DNA from: Pandoraea pnomenusa
GTDB taxonomy: Bacteria > Pseudomonadota > Gammaproteobacteria > Burkholderiales > Burkholderiaceae
DNA: 64,000 nucleotides
NCBI RefSeq assembly: GCF_000767615.3
Contig: NZ_CP009553.3
Coordinates: forward strand, 3,720,001 to 3,784,000
Direction: 5' to 3'
Every line of letters begins with the position of its first letter. Within the stretch, counting starts at the first letter, position 1. Below are positions 1 through 7,529 of the stretch, piece after piece. The notes beneath the pieces were generated by a model. The model was not told the DNA's origin. It saw nothing but the letters and a program-made list of their open reading frames with translations, and did no database searches. The translations under genes and the position numbers were made by a program.

Positions 1-1
1 C

Positions 2-2641
2 GGCTTCCCCGCGTCGTGCACCACGCCGGTCGAGCCCGGAATGAAGGTGCGCACGCAATCGCCGAAGCTCCAGGAATTGCGCAAGGGCGTGATGGAGCTG
101 TACATCTCCGATCACCCGCTCGACTGTCTGACCTGCGCGGCCAACGGCGATTGCGAACTGCAGGACATGGCCGGCGTGACAGGCCTGCGCGAGGTGCGCT
201 ACGGCTTCGACGGCGCCAATCACTTCGACAGCGAGAAGGACGAGTCGAACCCCTACTTCACTTACGACGCCTCCAAGTGCATCGTCTGCAACCGCTGCGT
301 GCGGGCCTGCGAAGAGACCCAGGGCACCTTCGCCCTGACAATCTCGGGTCGTGGCTTCGAAGCGCGCGTGTCGGCGGGTCAGGACCAGCCGTTCATGGAG
401 TCGGAGTGCGTGTCGTGCGGCGCGTGCGTGGCCGCCTGCCCGACCGCCACACTCCAGGAAAAGTCCGTCATTCATCTCGGCCAGGCCGAGCACGCCAAGA
501 TCACGACCTGCGCCTATTGCGGCGTGGGCTGCTCGTTCAAGGCAGAAATGAAGGGCAATGAGGTCGTGCGCATGGTGCCGCACAAGGACGGTCAGGCCAA
601 TGAGGGCCACGCCTGCGTGAAAGGCCGCTTCGCCTGGGGCTACGCCACGCACAAGGACCGCATTCTCACGCCCAAGATTCGCAAGAAGATCACCGATCCG
701 TGGCAGGAAGTGTCGTGGGACGAGGCACTCGACTACGCGGCGTCCGAATTCAAGCGCATTCAGGCCAAGTACGGCCGCGACTCCATCGGCGGCCTGGTGT
801 CCTCGCGCTGCACGAACGAGGAGGACTACCTCGTGCAGAAGCTGGTGCGCGCGGCGTTCGGCAACAACAACGTCGACACCTGCGCACGCGTTTGTCACTC
901 GCCCACCGGCTATGGCCTGAAGGCCACGTTGGGCGAGTCGGCCGGCACGCAGACATTCAAGTCCGTCGAGCATTCGGACGTGATCCTCGTGATGGGTGCA
1001 AACCCGACGGATGGTCACCCGGTATTCGGCTCGCGCATGAAGAAGCGTCTGCGTCAGGGCGCCAAGCTGATCGTGATCGACCCGCGTCGCATCGATCTGG
1101 TCCAAAGCCCGCACATCAAGGCCGACTACCATCTGCAACTGCGCCCCGGCACCAACGTGGCGATGATCAATGCCCTGGCGCACGTGATCGTCACCGAAGG
1201 GCTCATGGCCGACGAGTTCATCGCCGAGCGCTGCGAAGATCGCGCGTTCAACCAGTGGCGCGACTTCATTGCGCGCGCCGAGAATTCGCCCGAAGCCACC
1301 GAAGCGCATACCGGCGTGCCCGCGCATCTCGTGCGCGGCGCCGCACGCCTTTACGCCACCGGCGGCAACGCGGCGATCTACTACGGCCTCGGTGTGACCG
1401 AGCACGCGCAGGGGTCGACGACCGTGATCGGCATCGCCAACCTGGCCATGGCCACGGGTAACATCGGCCGCGAAGGCGTGGGCGTGAATCCGTTGCGCGG
1501 CCAGAACAACGTGCAGGGCTCGTGCGACATGGGCGCCTTCCCGCACGAATTGCCGGGCTATCGTCACGTGTCGGATTCGACCGCGCGGGCGCTGTTCGAG
1601 GCCGAATGGGGCGTCGAGCTGCAAGCCGAGCCGGGGCTGCGGATTCCGAACATGTTCGACGCCGCGCTCGCGGGCACCTTCATGGGCCTGTACTGCCAGG
1701 GCGAGGACATCGTGCAGTCCGACCCGAACACGCAACACGTCACGCACGCGCTCGAGCACATGGAGTGCATCGTCGTTCAGGACATCTTCCTGAACGAAAC
1801 CGCCAAGTATGCGCACGTACTGCTGCCGGGCTCGTCGTTCCTCGAGAAGGACGGCACGTTCACCAACGCCGAGCGCCGCATCTCGCGCGTGCGTCAGGTC
1901 ATGCCGCCTCGCGCCGGTTACGCCGACTGGGAAGTGACGATTCAGCTCGCCAAGCGCCTGGGCTACGAGATGAACTACTCGCACCCGTCGGAGATCATGG
2001 ACGAGATCGCTCGCCTTACCCCCACGTTCACCGGCGTGAGCTACGAAAAGCTCGATCGCGTGGGCAGCGTCCAGTGGCCTTGCAACGAGAACGCGCCCGA
2101 CGGCACACCCGTCATGCACATCGACGAGTTCGTGCGCGGCAAGGGCAAGTTCCTGATCACGCAGTACGTGCCGACCGACGAGAAAGTGACCAAGCGGTTC
2201 CCGTTGATCCTCACGACCGGCCGCATCCTGTCGCAGTACAACGTGGGGGCACAGACCCGCCGCACGGCCAACAACCACTGGCACGACGAGGACCGACTCG
2301 AGATCCATCCGCACGATGCCGAGGAGCGCGGCGTGAAAGACGGTGACTGGGTCGGGATCCAGAGCCGGGCGGGCGAGACGGTACTGCGCGCCGTGGTGAG
2401 CGACCGCATGCAGCCGGGCGTGGTGTACACGACGTTCCACTTCCCGGAATCGGGGGCGAACGTCATTACCACCGACAACTCCGACTGGGCGACGAATTGC
2501 CCCGAGTACAAGGTCACGGCGGTGCAGGTCTCGCCGGTAGCGCAGCCGTCGGAGTGGCAGCGCCAGTATTCGGACTTCAATCGCCAGCAGGAAGCGTTCC
2601 ACGATCATGCGGTCGCGGCGGCGCAGGCCAGTACCAACTGA
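2..2641 (+). CDS. fdsA: NAD-dependent formate dehydrogenase, alpha (Mo) subunit, 5'-truncated by the window
   Basis: Catalytic subunit of the cytoplasmic molybdenum formate dehydrogenase that oxidises formate to CO2 and passes electrons to FdsB/FdsG and NAD+. The frame is open from base 2 and its first visible residues match the end of the N-terminal 2Fe-2S domain (SCTTPVEPGM), so the true start lies outside the window. Counting from the Met at base 41: a His-Cys3 cluster site (H25, C29, C32, C38), two ferredoxin 4Fe-4S motifs (C80/83/86/90 and C123/126/129/133), a further 4Fe-4S site (C157, C160, C164, C192), then the bis-MGD molybdopterin domain. The Cys of RVCHSPT (codon at 893) is the expected molybdenum ligand. 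fdsD follows after 233 bases. Confidence 0.96.
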   Translation, partial: GFPASCTTPVEPGMKVRTQSPKLQELRKGVMELYISDHPLDCLTCAANGDCELQDMAGVTGLREVRYGFDGANHFDSEKDESNPYFTYDASKCIVCNRCVRACEETQGTFALTISGRGFEARVSAGQDQPFMESECVSCGACVAACPTATLQEKSVIHLGQAEHAKITTCAYCGVGCSFKAEMKGNEVVRMVPHKDGQANEGHACVKGRFAWGYATHKDRILTPKIRKKITDPWQEVSWDEALDYAASEFKRIQAKYGRDSIGGLVSSRCTNEEDYLVQKLVRAAFGNNNVDTCARVCHSPTGYGLKATLGESAGTQTFKSVEHSDVILVMGANPTDGHPVFGSRMKKRLRQGAKLIVIDPRRIDLVQSPHIKADYHLQLRPGTNVAMINALAHVIVTEGLMADEFIAERCEDRAFNQWRDFIARAENSPEATEAHTGVPAHLVRGAARLYATGGNAAIYYGLGVTEHAQGSTTVIGIANLAMATGNIGREGVGVNPLRGQNNVQGSCDMGAFPHELPGYRHVSDSTARALFEAEWGVELQAEPGLRIPNMFDAALAGTFMGLYCQGEDIVQSDPNTQHVTHALEHMECIVVQDIFLNETAKYAHVLLPGSSFLEKDGTFTNAERRISRVRQVMPPRAGYADWEVTIQLAKRLGYEMNYSHPSEIMDEIARLTPTFTGVSYEKLDRVGSVQWPCNENAPDGTPVMHIDEFVRGKGKFLITQYVPTDEKVTKRFPLILTTGRILSQYNVGAQTRRTANNHWHDEDRLEIHPHDAEERGVKDGDWVGIQSRAGETVLRAVVSDRMQPGVVYTTFHFPESGANVITTDNSDWATNCPEYKVTAVQVSPVAQPSEWQRQYSDFNRQQEAFHDHAVAAAQASTN

Positions 2642-2650
2642 GGCGAGGGC

Positions 2651-2676
2651 CCGCCCGGCAGGAGGATGCCGGGCGG
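2651..2676 (+). other. Perfect 10-bp hairpin between fdsA and fdsD
   Basis: CCGCCCGGCA at 2651-2660 pairs exactly with TGCCGGGCGG at 2667-2676 around a six-base loop GGAGGA. No T-run follows, so it is not a classical rho-independent terminator. It lies ten bases after the fdsA stop and could act as an mRNA 3'-end stabiliser or attenuator that sets the fdsA:fdsD ratio. The loop resembles a Shine-Dalgarno sequence, but no open frame starts correctly behind it. Confidence 0.5.
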
Positions 2677-2874
2677 CGCGCGGACATGGACAATCCGCGT
2701 CCAATGCCGGCTGACGAAAGCGCCGGCGAGCCTCGCCGTCTATTGCCACAGACGGTGCGGCGGACGCGAGATTGGCCATCGGCCGCGTCGCGACGCACAG
2801 CACAAGCAACACCTGCCGGCATTGGCCGGTTCGCACCACTCGAACAGAGAACGATTTCAGGGGACAGAAACATC

Positions 2875-3108
2875 ATGGACACCGACAACCTGGTCAAGAT
2901 GGCCAATCAGATCGGGGACTTTTTCGAGACGATGCCCGATCGCACCGAAGCGCTCGAGAACATCGCCGGGCACCTGCGGCGCTTCTGGGCACCGCGCATG
3001 CGCATGACGATTCTCGAACACCTCGAAGCCACCGACGGTCACGGGATGCGTGAAATCGTCGTGGCCGCGATCAACGCGCATCGCGCCGAGCTTTGGCCGC
3101 GCGGCTGA
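2875..3108 (+). CDS. fdsD: Formate dehydrogenase delta subunit
   Basis: Small 77-residue protein of the FdsD family, needed with FdsC for assembly or stability of the soluble NAD-linked formate dehydrogenase. The sequence shows the family pattern: start MDTDNLVKMANQIGDFFE, then a basic middle (HLRRFWAPRMR) and the HGMREIV segment near the end. The ATG at 2875 is preceded by AGGGGA about ten bases upstream. The frame is open further upstream, but that part reads as low-quality Arg/Pro-rich sequence and starts inside fdsA, so the short form is chosen. In the related Cupriavidus operon fdsC lies between fdsA and fdsD; here there is only a 233-base gap. Confidence 0.93.
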   Translation: MDTDNLVKMANQIGDFFETMPDRTEALENIAGHLRRFWAPRMRMTILEHLEATDGHGMREIVVAAINAHRAELWPRG

Positions 3109-3183
3109 TGCCGACATCGAGACGGACTCGCAAAAGCCGGGCGGCGGGCGACGGCTCGCGCGCTCGTCGCGCCTGAGGCATCC

Positions 3184-3219
3184 GATGCACCCGATTCACC
3201 CGATTCACCCGATGCGGCC
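3184..3219. repeat. 9-bp tandem repeat, four units
   Basis: Units GATGCACCC, GATTCACCC, GATTCACCC and GATGCGGCC follow head to tail in the space between fdsD and the convergent DMT permease gene. Two units are identical and the others differ at one to three bases. No gene product is expected from it. Confidence 0.75.
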
Positions 3220-3261
3220 AATGCAACCGCTGCACCGGGCACTCCGGTTGCGGTAGGTGCC

Positions 3262-4110
3262 CTACGCGCCCAGCTTGATCAGAATCGCACCGCCCACGAC
3301 GAGGCCGCATGCCACGACGCGACGGGCGTTGAGCTTTTCACGCAGGAACAACCAGCCCAGCAAGACCGCGAAGATCGCGCTCGATTCGCGCAACGCCGAG
3401 ACCACACCCATCGGCAGGTATTGCAGCGCGAACACCACCATGCCGTAGGCGCACTGCGCCACGACACCCGCCCCGAGCGCTTCGCTCACCCGGCGCGGCG
3501 GCGCGAGCCACATGCCTCGCCATCCGCCCCGCAATCGCCAGACCGCCCCGACGAGTGGCACGCTCGCGAACAGATACGCCCACGCGATATAGCCGAAGCC
3601 GTTGCCGCTCGACAGACGCACACCGAATCCGTCGATGATCGTGTAGGTCGCGATGAACACGCCCGTGAGCAGGGCCGCCGGCACGCTGTCGCCCGAGAAG
3701 CGACGGCCGCGCAACGCCAGCGAGAGAATGCCCGAACAAATGCAGGCGATGCCCGCCACCGCCATCCAGGTCGGCCATTCCCCCGCGAGCAGCAGCGCCG
3801 CCCCCGAGATGAGCAGCGGCGAGATGCCGCGCGCGATCGGGTAGATCTGCCCGAACTCGCCGACCCGATACGCCCGGATCAGCGCCGCCGTGTAGGCCAC
3901 CTGCGCGCACGCCGAGAGCACGATGAGCGGCCACACCTGCATCGGGGGCATGGGCAGCCAGCAGATGCCCACCACCGCCGCGATCAACTGGGGCACCGCC
4001 ATCATGCCCACCTGCCAGAGACGATCGGGACTTGCGTGGAGAAATGCGTTCCAGGTGGCATGCATGAGTGCCGAGAGCAGCACCAGCAGCACGACGGGCG
4101 AAGTGGTCAT
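3262..4110 (-). CDS. EamA/DMT-superfamily permease
   Basis: Integral inner-membrane protein of about 282 residues with roughly ten hydrophobic segments, built as two EamA repeats. The first repeat starts at once after MTTSPVVLLVLLSALMHATW; the second ends with LFLREKLNARRVVACGLVVGG, the usual closing motif of the family. These proteins export or import small metabolites; the substrate cannot be read from the sequence. ATG at 4110 is chosen because it opens directly into the first membrane helix, while the longer frame to 4269 adds a non-hydrophobic, Arg-rich leader. The gene faces fdsD convergently. Confidence 0.88.
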   Translation of the reverse strand: MTTSPVVLLVLLSALMHATWNAFLHASPDRLWQVGMMAVPQLIAAVVGICWLPMPPMQVWPLIVLSACAQVAYTAALIRAYRVGEFGQIYPIARGISPLLISGAALLLAGEWPTWMAVAGIACICSGILSLALRGRRFSGDSVPAALLTGVFIATYTIIDGFGVRLSSGNGFGYIAWAYLFASVPLVGAVWRLRGGWRGMWLAPPRRVSEALGAGVVAQCAYGMVVFALQYLPMGVVSALRESSAIFAVLLGWLFLREKLNARRVVACGLVVGGAILIKLGA

Positions 4111-4461
4111 GTCGATGGGAGGTGGCGGGAGCGTGTCGGAAAACGCGCGGCGGCGTAGCGCTCCGGCACGGGGGAAAACGGCCATTGTCGCAGCAGCCAA
4201 ATTTTCGACATAGAGCCAACAGGGCGGATTCCCACGGAGCCAGACACCCGTGGAGGCCAGGGCACGCAAAAGTTGTCCACACCCTTTGTGGATAACCCAC
4301 TGGATAACCTGCCACCACCTTTCCGGATGCCCCGTGAACAGGGGCTGTCAAGAGCCTTGCTCAAAAAACGATCAGCACTGGAACAAATATTAGGCTTGAC
4401 GGTCTGCCCCCTCCCTGCTCAAGCGCCCTCCCCCTGGCTTGCCGACATATCGGCCTCCTGC
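4111..4461. other. Intergenic region upstream of the DMT permease
   Basis: Both neighbouring genes read leftwards, so this 351-base stretch is the upstream region of the permease gene and the downstream region of the 4462-4938 gene. It carries a group of DnaA-box-like 9-mers at 4273-4307 and a small GCCCC/GGGGC hairpin at 4329-4345. No convincing coding frame was seen. Confidence 0.6.
4273..4307. promoter_or_regulatory. Cluster of three DnaA-box-like 9-mers
   Basis: TTGTCCACA at 4273-4281, TGTGGATAA at 4287-4295 (an exact match to the DnaA box TTATCCACA on the minus strand) and ACTGGATAA at 4299-4307 lie within 35 bases. The first two form a near-perfect inverted repeat with a five-base spacer. 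No replication genes are near, so this is not a recognisable oriC. It could be a DnaA-titration or reactivation site, or a DnaA-sensitive promoter element. Confidence 0.4.
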
Positions 4462-4938
4462 TTAAGCATTCGGGACCGTTTTGTCGGACGCGGACGAGGC
4501 CGCGGGCCGCGATCCGCCGGCCGGCGACTGCGGCACGGCGCGCAATGCGGCAACGACCTGACTTTGGCCGAGCACGGCGTCCGGCGCCTGCTGCAATGCC
4601 AGACGATAGCGCTCGCCAAACTCGGCGTCGGCGTTGCGGAACAGCTTCGCGGCTTCGTCGGCGAGCGCGATGCCCGCGTCCGCAACGGGCGGCGTCTGCT
4701 CCATCCACTCGTCGATCGCGACGATCAGGCGTGAGAGCGGATCGAGCCAGCGGAACCACGGATCTTCCGTGAGCAACTGCACGAAACGCCCCGTCGGCAC
4801 CGGTCCGAATACTGCTTCGTATTGCTGACGATCGTTGTCGATGAGCACCTTGTGTTGTGCAAGCAGCGCGCCGCGAAGCGTCTTCATCGCGGCAATCTGG
4901 GCGGCATCGGCCGGGAGGGTATCAATCGGTTCGGTCAT
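4462..4938 (-). CDS. Conserved hypothetical soluble protein
   Basis: 158 residues, no signal peptide and no membrane helix. The first 120 residues look like a compact all-helical domain (KTLRGALLAQHKVLIDNDRQ, then FVQLLTEDPWFRWLDPLSRL and IVAIDEWME), followed by a 30-residue Ser/Ala/Pro-rich tail that is probably disordered. I recall similar short proteins in Burkholderiales but cannot name a function. ATG at 4938 has a GGGGCGAG stretch in front. It is divergent from the SLOG-fold gene at 5234, with about 295 bases between them. Confidence 0.75.
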   Translation of the reverse strand: MTEPIDTLPADAAQIAAMKTLRGALLAQHKVLIDNDRQQYEAVFGPVPTGRFVQLLTEDPWFRWLDPLSRLIVAIDEWMEQTPPVADAGIALADEAAKLFRNADAEFGERYRLALQQAPDAVLGQSQVVAALRAVPQSPAGGSRPAASSASDKTVPNA

Positions 4939-5012
4939 CTCTCGCCCCTGGAGCGTCAGAAAGGTTAGGAAACGGAATTGGAAAGCGTCTTACACGCAGT
5001 TTAGGACTTAGC

Positions 5013-5136
5013 CCATAGCCAAGCGCCGTCAGGATCACGATACTACACGGGTCTCGCACACACCTCGCGAGGCCAGGCTTTCACTTCCCCGTGGGAGGCC
5101 TGCTTCCTCAGCCCGCCGACCCGGCGGGTTTTTTTT
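5013..5136 (+). ncRNA. Possible small RNA ending in a strong terminator
   Basis: A perfect 7-bp stem with a 3-base loop (5112-5128) and eight T (5129-5136) forms a textbook rho-independent terminator on the plus strand, yet no plus-strand gene precedes it (the gene to the left reads the other way). A weak promoter-like pair, TTGGAA at 4978 and TTAGGA at 5001 with 17 bases between, would start an RNA near 5013. The interval also contains a possible stem (GAGGCCAGGC near 5069 with GCCTGCTTCCTC near 5098). Transcript and start are inferred; only the terminator is seen clearly. Confidence 0.35.
5112..5136 (+). terminator. Rho-independent terminator without an upstream gene
   Basis: CCCGCCG (5112-5118), loop ACC, CGGCGGG (5122-5128), then TTTTTTTT. 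It lies about 100 bases before the start of the plus-strand gene at 5234, so it either ends a small RNA or attenuates a leader transcript. Confidence 0.75.
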
Positions 5137-5233
5137 GCGCCTCGTCCACGCAAACGGCCCGGCGCCGCCATCCGCCTCATCCGGTCATGCCGATTCGTTT
5201 ATCATCGGCACCGCCCTCACTCCGCTTATCGCC

Positions 5234-5773
5234 ATGTCCACTGTCCTACGTATGCAAACCGTCGGTGTCATGGGTTCCGGCAAACAGCCGTGGATCGAGC
5301 TCGCCGCACCACTGGGCCGCGCCCTCGCGCTGGCCGGTTGTCACTTGCTGACCGGCGGCGGCCGGGGCGTGATGACGAGTGTGAGCGAAGCCTTCTGCGC
5401 GGTGCCGCAGCGCGCCGGACGCAGCATCGGCGTCGTGCCGACCGAGCCCACGGGCGACGACGGCACGTACCGGCCATTGCCCGGCTATCCGAATCCGTTC
5501 GTCGAAATTCCCATCGTGAGCCCGTTGCCACGCCATCAAACCAATGCGCCTGCGGGTACCCTCTCGCGCAATCACATCAACGTGCTCTCGAGCGACGTCA
5601 TCGTCGCACTCCCGGGCGCGCACGGCACCCGCGACGAGGTCGGGCTCGCCGTTCGCTTCGGAAAACCCGTGATTCTCTTCGGGGATAACGCGCACTTCGC
5701 GGACATGCCGGCAATGCTCGTGCGAACGATGTCGCTCGATGCCGTGATGGCGTTTGTCAGAACGGCACGGTGA
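5234..5773 (+). CDS. SLOG/LOG-family (TIGR00725-like) nucleotide-binding protein
   Basis: About 179 residues. The N-terminus QTVGVMGSGKQ followed by LLTGGGRGVMTSVSEAF is the Rossmann-like glycine-rich pattern of the LOG/SLOG superfamily, which includes cytokinin-activating phosphoribohydrolases and molybdenum-cofactor carrier proteins. The segment ALPGAHGTRDEVGLAVRFGKPVILF matches the PGGxGTxxE region; here the second Gly of PGG is Ala, as in the TIGR00725 branch, so LOG enzyme activity should not be assumed. ATG at 5234 is used; ATG at 5252 is an alternative. Its last 17 bases overlap the convergent gene that ends at 5757. Confidence 0.8.
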   Translation: MSTVLRMQTVGVMGSGKQPWIELAAPLGRALALAGCHLLTGGGRGVMTSVSEAFCAVPQRAGRSIGVVPTEPTGDDGTYRPLPGYPNPFVEIPIVSPLPRHQTNAPAGTLSRNHINVLSSDVIVALPGAHGTRDEVGLAVRFGKPVILFGDNAHFADMPAMLVRTMSLDAVMAFVRTAR

Positions 5774-7175
5774 GCTTCGCGTCGATCGACTGGAAGCGGT
5801 AGGACCACCCGGGCGGGCCGGCCGACGAGGGCATCCATGGAGCGTTCAGGCGCTGCATGACCGACAGGTCGAGCTTCGACGTGCCAAGGTAGTGCGTGTG
5901 GCTCAGGCCCACCTCGGCGTAGCTGTCGTACGTGTGGATCGCGTTCGGATCCTCGGTGCGGCTGCGGTTGTAACGCAACTCGATCCCGGTCGTGCCATTG
6001 GAGGTGACATCGAACGCACGGCGCACGCGCCATTGCAACGTCTGCGTCTGTGTAGTGCCGGCGGCGATCTGGTCGGTGGCCGCATTGGTCGAGCCCCGGA
6101 TTCCGACAGTCCAGTCCGAGTCGAGCGGCACGGAATAATTGGCCGTCAGATCGCGGTTCATGGCGTCGCGACGCGCGTTCTGCAAATCCTGACTCACCGT
6201 GGTATTGAACTGTCCGTACATGCCTAGCGGGTTTTTCATCAGCAGGTTCGCGGTGCCCTGCATCTTGCCCGTGGTGGTCATGCCGCTGTTGTTCACGCCG
6301 ACGTTGAACTTGTAGGGCTGCTCGTTGAGCACCTGCAAACCGACAGCACCCTCCCCGCTCGTGCGACTGCGCGTCACGATCAACGGCAATTGCTCGTCGC
6401 GCACCACGAGTCCGCGACGCATGAGCATGCGGATGTTGCGGTTCGCGAGGCTCTCGTGGCGCGGCATGCCGCGCCAGCACGACGCGCGCGCGAGAAATGC
6501 GTTCGGCGGCGCGACGTCGGGCAGCGGTGCCGGCTCGGCCGCCGCCGCGGGAGCCGAAGCGGCGTCGATGTCCACGGCGGAAATCGCGGTACCGTCGGCA
6601 CTCAACTCCGGCGCGACGGCGAAATCCGCGGCCGGCAGCGGTGGCGACGCCGGTATGGCCTGCGCGCCGCCATCTGCGAGCGCGGCGCCCGCGCCAACTT
6701 GCGCGTCCGCTGACGACGCATCGGCGGCCGATGCTGCCGACGCGGGTTGCGGCGCTTGGGCTATCGCATCCGCCGGCGCCGCGGAAGGGGCCGAAGACGT
6801 CGACCGGGAGGAAGCGGAAGCAGGTGTGCCCGTGGCGTCGGAGGTGGTGGAAGTGGTGGAAGCGGCGGCACGCGACGCCGCCTCGCGATCGACCGTGGCG
6901 GCGACGGCACCCGGGTCGGCGCCTGCGAACAGGGCAATCGGATCGGTGGCGGCGCCCGGGTCCGGTGTCACCGGCTCGGGTGGCGGCGGGGGCGGCACGA
7001 GATACTGAGGCGACAGGCCGCGATCCCACAATCCGTAGGACACGGCATTCCGCTCAGTGAAACACGGCGGATTGGGATCCGAAAACAAGGATTGTGCGTG
7101 CGCGCCCACCGGGAGTCCGGCAACCAGGCACGCGGCCAGCAGGAGGCGACTCCGCACGACCGGCTTTACCGACAT
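5757..7175 (-). CDS. ShlB/FhaC (TpsB)-like outer-membrane protein with reduced barrel and Pro/Ala-rich linker
   Basis: 472 residues. Residues 1-27 form a clear signal peptide (cleavage after AHA). A polyproline run (PPPPPPEP) and a Pro/Ala/Ser/Thr-rich low-complexity segment span about residues 59-225. The C-terminal part resembles the barrel of two-partner-secretion transporters: KFNVGVNNSGMTTTGKMQGT with the following LLMKNPLG matches the typical LSVDDSGxxxTGxYQGxxxLxxDNPLG, and the protein ends in Phe as outer-membrane barrels do. Only about 210 residues are available for the barrel, too few for the 16 strands of ShlB, and no complete POTRA domain is seen. No TpsA exoprotein gene is near. 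It may be a decayed transporter or a distinct small-barrel protein. Confidence 0.72.
   Translation of the reverse strand: MSVKPVVRSRLLLAACLVAGLPVGAHAQSLFSDPNPPCFTERNAVSYGLWDRGLSPQYLVPPPPPPEPVTPDPGAATDPIALFAGADPGAVAATVDREAASRAAASTTSTTSDATGTPASASSRSTSSAPSAAPADAIAQAPQPASAASAADASSADAQVGAGAALADGGAQAIPASPPLPAADFAVAPELSADGTAISAVDIDAASAPAAAAEPAPLPDVAPPNAFLARASCWRGMPRHESLANRNIRMLMRRGLVVRDEQLPLIVTRSRTSGEGAVGLQVLNEQPYKFNVGVNNSGMTTTGKMQGTANLLMKNPLGMYGQFNTTVSQDLQNARRDAMNRDLTANYSVPLDSDWTVGIRGSTNAATDQIAAGTTQTQTLQWRVRRAFDVTSNGTTGIELRYNRSRTEDPNAIHTYDSYAEVGLSHTHYLGTSKLDLSVMQRLNAPWMPSSAGPPGWSYRFQSIDAKLTVPF
6841..6867. repeat. 9-bp tandem repeat inside the TpsB-like gene
   Basis: GAGGTGGTG, GAAGTGGTG and GAAGCGGCG run head to tail. 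The period is a multiple of three, so the reading frame of the low-complexity linker is kept. The repeat encodes part of the Ala/Ser/Thr-rich segment on the minus strand. Confidence 0.6.
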
Positions 7176-7376
7176 TCGACACCTGAAAATCCCGCCCCAC
7201 GCTGGCGCCGTCCCTCGGCGTTGTGCACCGGTTCCGACACGAGAGGCGATATAGCGACAAGCCGGTATTTTACGTCGATCGCCTATCGCCCCGCCAGCCA
7301 GAAAACATCAGAAATCGCCGGGAACTCTTTCTCCATATTGCCACTCATATCGCGTGACTTCCCCTGTAGTGATTTT

Positions 7377-7400
7377 TGCCCGCCCCGCGCGGGCATTTTT
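7377..7400 (+). terminator. Plus-strand terminator-like hairpin
   Basis: TGCCCGC (7377-7383), five-base loop, GCGGGCA (7389-7395), then five T. No plus-strand gene lies upstream for more than 1.5 kb, so it may terminate antisense transcription or be a by-product of the neighbouring asdA terminator. Confidence 0.45.
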
Positions 7401-7403
7401 ATT

Positions 7404-7431
7404 AAAAAAGCCCGGGAAATGATTCCCGGGC
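7404..7431 (-). terminator. Terminator of the aspartate decarboxylase operon
   Basis: On the minus strand GCCCGGGAA pairs with TTCCCGGGC around a four-base loop (7410-7431), followed by six T (7404-7409). It is about 100 bases after the asdA stop codon and reads in the direction of that operon. Confidence 0.85.
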
Positions 7432-7529
7432 AATGGTCGATCGTCATGGAGGGACGATCGAGGGGGGCCGACGGGTGCCTCGCCAAGGTCGCGCGGCACC
7501 GAAATCTTCGGGACGTCGCCCGGCGCGGC

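Larger units (their letters stand above)
7176..7529. other. Intergenic region between asdA and the TpsB-like gene
   Basis: Two back-to-back hairpins sit in the middle of this 354-base gap (see the terminator entries). The remaining 200 bases before 7175 must hold the promoter of the TpsB-like gene; nothing else was recognised. Confidence 0.6.

Noticed and set aside
4273..4307. DnaA-box cluster as the chromosome origin
   Set aside because: No dnaA, dnaN, gyrB, rpmH or parAB genes and no AT-rich unwinding element are near; only three boxes are seen.
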